A program made the position numbers and the translations under genes. From Halovenus sp. (GTDB taxonomy: Archaea > Halobacteriota > Halobacteria > Halobacteriales > Haloarculaceae): a DNA stretch of 22,311 nucleotides. The notes beneath the pieces were generated by a model, which made no database searches, had not been told where the DNA came from, and saw nothing but the letters and a program-made list of their open reading frames with translations. The stretch covers positions 1-22,311 of the forward strand of contig JAQCNR010000050.1 of NCBI GenBank assembly GCA_028274925.1, in the 5' to 3' direction. Positions 7,195 to 13,591 of this stretch are shown piece after piece (position 1 is the stretch's first letter; each line of letters starts with the position of its first letter).

Positions 7195-8294
7195 TGAACG
7201 TCGAAATTGACCTGACTGCACGGGAGCGAGTTCCGCGCTGGCTCAGCTATGCAACACCAGTGCTCACGGTGCTTGCGGCACTGGCTGTCAGCGCAGTTGT
7301 CCTGCTCGTCATCGACGTGAATCCGATAGAGGCGTACCGGCTGATGCTCATTGAGACGCCCACGAGCGAGATTGGGATGGCAGATACGCTGATCACAACT
7401 GTCCCGCTGGTACTCGCCGGTCTCGCTGTCTACCTGCCGCTGAAAGCCGGACTGTTCAACATTGGCGCCGAAGGGCAACTTGTCATCGGTGCGCTCGCGG
7501 GGTCGTGGGTCGGGCTGAACGTCTCCCTGCCGGGCGTCGCGCTCGTCCCGCTCATGCTTCTCACTGCGGGGATTGCTGGCGGTGCGCTGGCTGCGATTCC
7601 CGCCTGGCTCCGCGCGAAGTACGACGTGAACGAGATTATCACCTCGCTGCTGCTGTCGTTCGTTGCGCTACAGATTCTCAGTTATATGGTTCGCGGGCCG
7701 ATGCGAGGCTCTTCGGGGAACTTCCCACAGACCGACCGGTTTTCGGCGGCTGCGACTATCCCGGAACTGTTTATGCGTGTCCACCTTGGTCTCGCCATTG
7801 CGCTGCTCATCGTCGTCTTCACGTATCTCCTGATGACTCGGACGCGACTTGGATTCGAGATTACCTTCATTGGCTCGAACGACGAGGCTGCTGAGCAGGC
7901 CGGAATGAGTCGGTACAAGGTGTATCTGCTCGTGTTTATCCTCGGCGGGGCGTTTGCCGGCATCGGCGGCATTAGCGAAATTTCGGGCGTACAGGGGCGA
8001 CTTCGTGCTGGCTTCGAGCCGGGATACGGCTTTACTGCGATTCCGATTGCGTTGCTCGGCCGCAACAGCGCTATCAAGGTGTTACTCGCGAGCCTGTTTT
8101 TCGCGCTGCTGTTCACTGGCGGGACGAACATGGAGATTTTCCTCGGCATCCCGGCTGCGCTGGTCGAGGTCATTCAGGCACTGATCATCCTCTTTTTGAT
8201 CACCGGTGAGTTCTTCAAGCGGTACCGAATCGACTTCACCGTTGAGCGCGACCCAACGCCAACCCCGAGCGAGACGGCCGGAGGTGACGCCTGA
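7194..8294 (+). CDS. purine/nucleoside ABC importer, permease 1
   Basis: A multi-pass membrane permease of the BPD_transp_2 type, about 366 aa. It has the family motif FNIGAEGQ following an amphipathic stretch (YLPLKAGL), a cytoplasmic-loop block KYDVNEIITSLLLSF, and the GFEITFIGSNDEAAEQAGMS coupling-helix region that contacts the ATPase. A 367-aa version starting at GTG 7191 is possible. ATG 7194 gives a TGATG coupling with the ATPase stop (7192-7194). The order large permease, then small permease, matches BMP-type nucleoside importers. The soluble tail is Pro/Thr-rich. Confidence 0.93.
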   Translation: MNVEIDLTARERVPRWLSYATPVLTVLAALAVSAVVLLVIDVNPIEAYRLMLIETPTSEIGMADTLITTVPLVLAGLAVYLPLKAGLFNIGAEGQLVIGALAGSWVGLNVSLPGVALVPLMLLTAGIAGGALAAIPAWLRAKYDVNEIITSLLLSFVALQILSYMVRGPMRGSSGNFPQTDRFSAAATIPELFMRVHLGLAIALLIVVFTYLLMTRTRLGFEITFIGSNDEAAEQAGMSRYKVYLLVFILGGAFAGIGGISEISGVQGRLRAGFEPGYGFTAIPIALLGRNSAIKVLLASLFFALLFTGGTNMEIFLGIPAALVEVIQALIILFLITGEFFKRYRIDFTVERDPTPTPSETAGGDA

Positions 8295-9286
8295 TGGCGG
8301 GCTTCCTCGGAGGACTTCTCAACGCGACTGTCTCGGCTGCGACCGTGTTCATCCTCGCCGGACTTGGCGAACTCATCAGCGAGCGCGCTGGCGTGCTCAA
8401 CCTGGGCGTCGAGGGAATGATGCTCTCTGGTGCACTTGGCGGGTTCATCGTGACAGTTGTCACCGGGAGCACCTGGCTCGGCCTGTTCGCCGGAATCGTC
8501 GCCGGGATGGCGCTGGCGTCGATTCACGCTTTCCTCTGCATTAGCCTGAAAGCCAATCAGGTTATCAGCGGCGTCATGCTCACCCTGCTTGGGACTGGGC
8601 TGACGACCTTCTACGGCTCTCGGTGGGTCGAGAACAGTATCGATGGCTTTTCGCAAGTGACGGTTCCGCTGGTTGGCCAGTATCTCGTCGACATTCCGGT
8701 GATTGGCACGGCGCTGTTCAGCAACACGCCGACCGACTACATCGCGCTAGCACTCGTCCCGATTACGTGGTATTTCCTCAACCACTCGAATATGGGGCTC
8801 GAACTCATCTCGGTCGGTGAAGACCCCGAAATGGCCGACACGATGGGTGTTGCGGTGTTCAAACTCCGCTACCTTGCGGTGATCATCGGCGGCGGCTTCG
8901 CGGGTGCGGCCGGCGCACACCTCTCGCTTGCGTTCTCGCAACTGTGGGTGCCCGGGATGACTGCCGGACGGGGATGGATTGCCGTTGCGCTCGTTATCTT
9001 CGCACAGTGGACGCCTAGCCGGATGCTCGTTGGGGCCTATCTGTTCGGGATGCTCGACGCACTCCAGTTGCGCTCACAGGCGCTGTCGTTCTCTGTCGGG
9101 GCGGACACGCCGCTTGCTGGTATTATCAACCCGACCATCGATTTCCTGATGAACGGGCAGATAATGGCAACCTATCCGTATCTGGCGACGATTCTCGTCC
9201 TTTCCTATGCTGTCATCAAAACGAAAAGCGACCGGCTGGCTGTGCCGTCTGCACTGTTACAGTCCTACAGTCGCGAAACTGACTAA
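8294..9286 (+). CDS. purine/nucleoside ABC importer, permease 2
   Basis: A 330-aa second permease of the same family, with LNLGVEGMML (positions 35-44) as the counterpart of FNIGAEGQ, a loop block SLKANQVISGVML, and the coupling-helix block GLELISVGEDPEMADTMGV. ATG 8294 shares one base with the stop of permease 1 (TGATG), so the subunits are probably translated in a coupled manner and assemble as a heterodimer. Length is typical. There is a TATA-like box and a gene start 49 bp after its stop, so the importer operon probably ends here. Confidence 0.93.
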   Translation: MAGFLGGLLNATVSAATVFILAGLGELISERAGVLNLGVEGMMLSGALGGFIVTVVTGSTWLGLFAGIVAGMALASIHAFLCISLKANQVISGVMLTLLGTGLTTFYGSRWVENSIDGFSQVTVPLVGQYLVDIPVIGTALFSNTPTDYIALALVPITWYFLNHSNMGLELISVGEDPEMADTMGVAVFKLRYLAVIIGGGFAGAAGAHLSLAFSQLWVPGMTAGRGWIAVALVIFAQWTPSRMLVGAYLFGMLDALQLRSQALSFSVGADTPLAGIINPTIDFLMNGQIMATYPYLATILVLSYAVIKTKSDRLAVPSALLQSYSRETD

Positions 9287-9301
9287 CTGGCACTTCGAAG
9301 G

Positions 9302-9309
9302 ATTTAATT
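9302..9309 (+). promoter_or_regulatory. TATA-like box of the aminohydrolase gene
   Basis: ATTTAATT is centred about 29 nt upstream of ATG 9335, consistent with a leaderless or nearly leaderless transcript separate from the permease operon. Confidence 0.45.
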
Positions 9310-9315
9310 CTCTCG

Positions 9316-9323
9316 TTCCGGAA
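9316..9323. promoter_or_regulatory. TTCCGGAA palindrome, candidate operator
   Basis: A second copy of the palindrome seen at 5274-5281. Here it sits between the TATA-like box and the predicted transcription start, where a bound protein would block initiation. Suggestive only. Confidence 0.3.
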
Positions 9324-9334
9324 TTACGGTCGGA

Positions 9335-10669
9335 ATGAGAATAAGCGGAACAATCATTGCAGATTCATCTACGGTCATTGACGATGGGACGGTCGTTGTC
9401 GATGGGGCAGAAATCGTCGCCGTCGGAGACCGTGAACGCCTCGCACAACAGTATCCAGACCACCGCGAACAGTCCTGTGACCTCGTCGTCCCCGGGATGG
9501 TTGGCGGACATATTCATTCGGTCCAGAGCCTTGGCCGGGGTATCTCTGACGACCGTGAACTGCTCGACTGGTTGTTCGATTATATCCTGCCGATGGAGGC
9601 TACCCTGACTGCCGACGAGATGGAAATCGCCGCCAAACTTGGCTATCTCGAACTGATCGAGTCCGGCACGACGACGGTTATCGACCACCTCTCGGTCGCA
9701 CACGCCGACCGCGCGTTCGAGGCTGCCGGCGAGATGGGGATCCGCGGGCTGCTCGGGAAAGTGTTGATGGACCAGCGCTCACCCGAGGGCCTGCGCGAGG
9801 ATACCGACGAGGCACTGGCCGATACCGAACGACTCATCCAGAAGTATCATGGCAGTTTCGACGACCGGATTCGCTACGCCGTAACCCCGCGGTTCGCAGT
9901 CTCCTGCACCGAAGACTGTCTGCGTGGCTGTCGGGAACTGGCTGACCGCTACGACGGCGTTCGCATCCATACTCACGCCAGCGAGAATCAGGGTGAAATC
10001 GAGACAGTCGAAGACGATACCGGAATGCGAAACATCCAGTGGCTGGACGAAGTTGGCCTGACCGGCGACGATGTTGTGCTGGCACACTGTGTCTGGACCG
10101 ACGACGAGGAGCGAGAACTGCTGGCCGAGACTGGGACCCACGTCACGCACTGCCCCTCGTCGAACATGAAACTCGCCAGTGGAATCGCACCCGTTGTCGA
10201 TTATCTCGACCGAGACATCAACGTCGCGTTGGGTAACGATGGGCCGCCGTGTAACAACACGCTCGACCCGTTCACGGAGATGAAACAGGCCAGCACGCTC
10301 CAGAAGGTCGACCAACTGGACCCGACGGTGACACCAGCGGAGACAATTTTCGAGATGGCGACCGTCAACGGGGCTGAAGCCGCGGGCTTCGACCGTCTCG
10401 GAAAACTCGAAGAAGGCTGGCGTGCCGACATCGTTGGCCTCTCGACCGAGACGACGCGGGCAACGCCACTGTACGACCCGCTCTCACATCTGGTGTTTGC
10501 TGCCCGCGGCGAGGACGTGACGTTCACAATGGTCGACGGCTCAGTACTCGTCGAAGATGGCGAGGTTACCGTTGCGGACGCAGACGCAATTCGCGAAGAG
10601 GCTGTCGAGGTAGCGGAGTCGCTGGACCTCGAAGAGGCCCGCCAGAACGCACAGGAACTCAAACCCTGA
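9335..10669 (+). CDS. subtype-III aminohydrolase, probable purine (guanine-type) deaminase
   Basis: A 444-aa mononuclear-metal amidohydrolase of the guanine deaminase/chlorohydrolase/SAH-MTA deaminase group. Metal and catalytic residues are H59/H61 in GGHIHS, H214 and E217 in IHTHASE, H251 in LAHCVW and D302 in GNDGPP. TPRFAVSC (184-191) with the HTHASEN block resembles guanine deaminases, whereas NDGPPCNNTLDPFTEM (301-316) resembles 8-oxoguanine, MTA/SAH or triazine-type enzymes. It follows a purine-type importer and the urate genes, so deamination of guanine, 8-oxoguanine or a related purine to a xanthine- or urate-level product is the likely job. That is inferred from context; the family is secure and the substrate is not. 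Confidence 0.87.
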   Translation: MRISGTIIADSSTVIDDGTVVVDGAEIVAVGDRERLAQQYPDHREQSCDLVVPGMVGGHIHSVQSLGRGISDDRELLDWLFDYILPMEATLTADEMEIAAKLGYLELIESGTTTVIDHLSVAHADRAFEAAGEMGIRGLLGKVLMDQRSPEGLREDTDEALADTERLIQKYHGSFDDRIRYAVTPRFAVSCTEDCLRGCRELADRYDGVRIHTHASENQGEIETVEDDTGMRNIQWLDEVGLTGDDVVLAHCVWTDDEERELLAETGTHVTHCPSSNMKLASGIAPVVDYLDRDINVALGNDGPPCNNTLDPFTEMKQASTLQKVDQLDPTVTPAETIFEMATVNGAEAAGFDRLGKLEEGWRADIVGLSTETTRATPLYDPLSHLVFAARGEDVTFTMVDGSVLVEDGEVTVADADAIREEAVEVAESLDLEEARQNAQELKP

Positions 10670-10673
10670 GTTC
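10655..10673 (+). terminator. stem-loop over the aminohydrolase stop codon
   Basis: GAACTCA (10655-10661) and TGAGTTC (10667-10673) form a perfect 7-bp stem with a 5-nt loop spanning stop codon TGA 10667-10669. No T-run follows directly, so a role in termination or 3'-end protection is only possible. Confidence 0.25.
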
Positions 10674-10790
10674 GTCACTCTCGCGAAGGGTGTTCGCTTG
10701 ATTTGGCTGACGCAGAACTGCGGTAGTCGACAGTGTGGCTGTGCTATCGCTGCGAAGTCGAGTGATTGCTATCGGATTCGTTCAGGGCTA

Positions 10791-10868
10791 CCGATGGCTT
10801 GGAGCCAGCGGAGAATCCTGAATTCTATATCGCGTCATGTAGTTTATGAAGAACTCAGAAGCCATCGG
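10791..10868. repeat. 10-bp inverted repeat in a convergent intergenic gap
   Basis: CCGATGGCTT (10791-10800) and AAGCCATCGG (10859-10868) are perfect inverse complements 58 bp apart, in the 230-bp gap between two convergent genes. The right arm is also flanked by two copies of CTCAGAA (10854-10860 and 10869-10875). It could fold as a long-loop hairpin in either transcript or be a remnant of something else. No coding sequence is seen in the gap. Confidence 0.35.
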
Positions 10869-10878
10869 CTCAGAACTC

Positions 10879-10884
10879 AAAAAA
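10879..10884 (-). terminator. T-run terminator of the flavoprotein gene
   Basis: On the minus strand, a T/C-rich tract ending in six T's lies 16-21 nt past the flavoprotein stop. Archaeal termination relies on such T-runs. Confidence 0.4.
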
Positions 10885-10899
10885 GAATAGAAGAGGGCC

Positions 10900-11895
10900 T
10901 CAGTCGTCGTCAGCGGTCGCCTGCGGAGCCTGCGCTGTCTCGAGTTCGTCCAGCGATTTCGGGAACTCTCGCATCTCCATGTGTAGCGAGATGCCGGCTT
11001 TTGCGCCCTTGCCCATCGCAATCGGGATCTGGTTGCCTCCGGGGGTGATGTCGCCGACTGCGTAGACGCCGTCGACGTTGGTCTTGCCGTCCTCGTCGAC
11101 GATAATGTTTCCGTCGTCGTTCAGTTCACAGCCCAGTGCGTCTGCGAGGTCGTTGTTGTAGTTCGAGCCGTACATCGCGAAACCGCCCTTGTACTCTCGA
11201 ACGGTGCCATCCTCGAACTCGAAGCCACCGAGCCAGCCGTCGTCTTCTTTGAACATACTGTCAATCTCGGTGTCGATCAGGTCGATTGGGTGTGCTCGGA
11301 CGAGTTCGTCCGTCTCGTCGCTCCACTGTGGCTCTTCCTCCCGGAGTAGGAGGTCGACATCGTCGGTGAAATTCAGCAGAATCATCGCGACGTGGGCAGC
11401 ACCCTCGTCGTGGCCCATCACGTAGACCGACTCGTCGCGGAACATGTAGCCATCGCAGTGCAGGCAATAATGCAGGCCCTTTCCAGTCCGTGGCAGCGGC
11501 GGGTCCGGGTGACCATCACTAAAGCCGGTCGAGAAGACGACTGATTCGGTCAGGAACTGCTCGCCACCGGCAGTTTCCACCTCGAACTGAACACCGTCTT
11601 CGTCGCTGTGGGCCACGTCGGTGACGAAATCCTGGTACAGGTCCGTCCCGTAGTAGTCGAGTTGGTCTTTCGCCGTCGAGAGGAATTCATTGCCCGACGT
11701 TTCCTCGGGGACGCCGATGACGTTGTGCGTGTCAACCATCATCGCGGCCCGGCCACCGCCCCGGTCGATGAGGGCGGTGTCGTGGTTCAGTCGGGTGGTG
11801 TACAGTGCCGTCGTCAATCCGCCGGGTCCGCCCCCGACGACCACAACTTCGTACGTATCTGATACTTCTGATTCGTCTGCCGTCTCCGAACTCAT
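10900..11895 (-). CDS. thioredoxin-reductase-like FAD disulfide oxidoreductase
   Basis: A 331-aa protein with the two-domain plan of low-molecular-weight thioredoxin reductases. The FAD-binding VVVGGGPGGL (18-27), the redox motif CLHC followed by DGY (144-150), and the second FAD motif GVYAVGDITPGG (276-287) are all clear. The NAD(P)H domain is unusual: the expected GGGxSA loop reads GHDEGAA (161-167), and the basic phosphate-binding HRR-type motif is replaced by acidic LREEEP (184-189). It may therefore use ferredoxin, F420 or another donor, or NADH weakly. The physiological partner is unknown. Acidic tails at both ends are typical of haloarchaea. It is a single gene, converging with the aminohydrolase. 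Confidence 0.85.
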   Translation of the reverse strand: MSSETADESEVSDTYEVVVVGGGPGGLTTALYTTRLNHDTALIDRGGGRAAMMVDTHNVIGVPEETSGNEFLSTAKDQLDYYGTDLYQDFVTDVAHSDEDGVQFEVETAGGEQFLTESVVFSTGFSDGHPDPPLPRTGKGLHYCLHCDGYMFRDESVYVMGHDEGAAHVAMILLNFTDDVDLLLREEEPQWSDETDELVRAHPIDLIDTEIDSMFKEDDGWLGGFEFEDGTVREYKGGFAMYGSNYNNDLADALGCELNDDGNIIVDEDGKTNVDGVYAVGDITPGGNQIPIAMGKGAKAGISLHMEMREFPKSLDELETAQAPQATADDD

Positions 11896-11918
11896 TACCC
11901 ACTGTTTAGAACTCAGGC

Positions 11919-11926
11919 CTTAAGAC
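11919..11926 (-). promoter_or_regulatory. TATA-like box of the flavoprotein gene
   Basis: The minus strand reads TCTTAAGG, centred about 27 nt before the ATG at 11895, in agreement with a leaderless transcript. The rest of the gap up to 12066 holds a GTGCG/CGCAC mini-hairpin (near 11940) and an AT-rich TATATATCGATAT stretch (near 11994) with no assignable gene. Confidence 0.45.
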
Positions 11927-12066
11927 TCCTACAACATCTGTGCGGGCAGAACGCACGCGCGCTCGGCAATTAAATTACGACACTGGCCGGTTCTATATAT
12001 CGATATGAGGTTTATTAGGATGCCACAGGACGATGTTACTAACCGACAATTCCAGGTAGAGACAGC

Positions 12067-12978
12067 CTACGCGTCAAGAAAGTGGTCGATACTCTCGAAC
12101 TCGTCAGCAGCCACGACTGCAGCCAGTCCGTCGATGTCTGCGTCGCCGACTTGACTGGGGTACTTTCGCTGGAAATATCCAAGTGTGTTCTCGACATCGC
12201 GGCGCAACAGTTCGTCGCTGTTCTCGTGTTCGGTCGGGACAGCCTGGGGCCAGTCGAAAATCGTCACGCCGTCCTCGGCAATGAAGATGTTGTACTCGCT
12301 CATGTCGGCGTGAACGTAGCCCTCGCGGTAGGCTGTCGCCATTTCGTCGAGGATCAGGTCGGCAACTGGCCGGACCTGTTCGGGTTCCAGTTTCGAGCGC
12401 GCGAGTTCGACACCGTCGATACGCTCCATGACGATTGCGTGTCGACTGTGGCCCATTGGCTGTGGGACTGACACTGTTGGATACAGCGCTTCGAGGGTCT
12501 CGTACTCCCGCTCGGCGGCTTTTCGGGCGGTGTACATCCACGAGACGTGCTCGTGGTCGGCGGTATATTGGCGCTCTTTGTTGACTTCGCGGAATTCGGT
12601 GTAGCCCTCGCGGTGGAATTTCAGCGCGAGTGGCTTGTACGAGCGCACCTCGTACACGTCGCTTTCCTTGCCGACGCCAAGTGGTGCGCCAACGCCTTCG
12701 ATGGTTTCCCGCTCGGCGAAGGTGTGTAGCGCCAGCGCGTCGTACCCCTCGAACGTCAGGCGAAAGCCCTCGTACTGGATGGTTTTGCGCTCGATCAGGT
12801 CGCGTCGCTCACAGCGGTCCAGCCGGTAATCAACCTCTTCGTCGGTGAGGCGAGCGTACTCCGGAATTTTCGGCCGGGCGACCCACTCCGAAAAGCGCAT
12901 CCCCTGTTCGAGGCCGGACAGCAGATAGAAATCCTCGTCTTCGAGATCCGCCATCTCCGACGCCACGTTTTCGACCAT
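12067..12978 (-). CDS. rio2: RIO2-type serine/threonine protein kinase
   Basis: A 303-aa archaeal Rio2 kinase. Residues 1-95 form the Rio2-specific winged-helix domain. The kinase core has the flexible P-loop GVGKESDVYEV (101-111), K120 in ALKFH, the catalytic loop YVHADMSEYN (221-230; D225 and N230) and the metal-binding DWPQ (242-245), the Rio2 version of the usual DFPQ. Rio2 acts in late maturation of the small ribosomal subunit as an ATPase/kinase; in archaea this role is inferred from conservation. Length is normal. It has its own promoter and is separated from the flavoprotein gene by 171 bp. Confidence 0.95.
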   Translation of the reverse strand: MVENVASEMADLEDEDFYLLSGLEQGMRFSEWVARPKIPEYARLTDEEVDYRLDRCERRDLIERKTIQYEGFRLTFEGYDALALHTFAERETIEGVGAPLGVGKESDVYEVRSYKPLALKFHREGYTEFREVNKERQYTADHEHVSWMYTARKAAEREYETLEALYPTVSVPQPMGHSRHAIVMERIDGVELARSKLEPEQVRPVADLILDEMATAYREGYVHADMSEYNIFIAEDGVTIFDWPQAVPTEHENSDELLRRDVENTLGYFQRKYPSQVGDADIDGLAAVVAADEFESIDHFLDA

Positions 12979-13002
12979 TACCGGCCGCTAGACGCCGGAT
13001 TC

Positions 13003-13010
13003 GTATAAGA
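13003..13010 (-). promoter_or_regulatory. TATA-like box of rio2
   Basis: The minus strand reads TCTTATAC, centred about 28 nt before the Rio2 ATG (12978), again compatible with leaderless transcription. Confidence 0.5.
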
Positions 13011-13125
13011 GCAGCGCGTTCCCCCGACTGTCGCAGTAAATCGTATATCGCTATATCAAAGCCAGCGGACAGCGCCCATGACCAGAAGCCCAGAATGGAT
13101 ACAGGAAAACGACGCGTTTCTGGCC

Positions 13126-13401
13126 TTACTCGTCGAGAAACTTTGCGATCGATTCGAGTTCTCCCTTCCGGAACGGTTGCCCAGTCTCGTCCGGGTCGTC
13201 GTCCTCACGGACTCCAATCTCGAACAGAATGCCTGCTCGCATCTGTGGCTTCGAGGGCAGGGGGTCGTGGTCGATATCGTACCCGACAGCGTCACAGAGT
13301 GCCGCGAGGTCCTCTTTCGTGAACGCGGCTGAAATCTCGCGCTCGAACCGACCCACCGATACTCTGATTTCGTTTCTGAGGTCGTCAACTGTCTTTGCCA
13401 T
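13126..13401 (-). CDS. 91-aa haloarchaeal hypothetical protein
   Basis: I do not recognise a named family. The 91-aa product is acidic, as expected for a haloarchaeal cytosolic protein. It begins MAKTVDDLRNEIRVSVGRFE, apparently a helix, and has a mixed middle part (KEDLAALCDAVGYDIDHDPL, 29-48) with an HEAT- or helix-hairpin-like look. The C-terminus contains RKGELESIAKFL (78-89). No transmembrane segment, signal or metal-binding cluster is visible. The opposite-strand frame (13078-13332) is poorer in acidic residues and is taken as a shadow. A minus-strand TATA candidate, CCATATAAAC (about 13470-13479), would leave a leader of about 45 nt. Confidence 0.75.
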   Translation of the reverse strand: MAKTVDDLRNEIRVSVGRFEREISAAFTKEDLAALCDAVGYDIDHDPLPSKPQMRAGILFEIGVREDDDPDETGQPFRKGELESIAKFLDE

Positions 13402-13469
13402 ATCTGATTCTCCGGGTGAACGAGTGTGTCAGTTCCGATTAGCCGTTTGTCAGCACATCCCCTAACTTC

Positions 13470-13479
13470 CGTTTATATG
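13470..13479. promoter_or_regulatory. TATA-like sequence in the gap between the 91-aa gene and the kinase gene
   Basis: GTTTATATGG on the plus strand (CCATATAAAC on the minus) is the strongest TATA-like sequence in this 190-bp divergent gap and could serve either direction. A second plus-strand candidate, TCATAATTA (13583-13591), directly precedes the kinase GTG. Confidence 0.35.
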
Positions 13480-13591
13480 GCCTTACACGAACTGCCTCGC
13501 CACACGGCGCACCTGCCGGTGGCCGATCACACCGCTTTTCTCAGCGATACTGGGCGATACCGTTATCAGACAGAAGGAAAAATCATAATTA

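Noticed and set aside
12004..12153. 49-codon plus-strand frame after a TATATATCGATAT sequence
   Set aside because: Most of it runs antisense into the 3' end of rio2, and its composition is Ser-rich without acidic bias.
13078..13332. 84-aa plus-strand ORF with a TATA-like sequence upstream
   Set aside because: The minus-strand 91-aa frame over the same bases has typical haloarchaeal acidic composition; this frame does not and has no recognisable feature.
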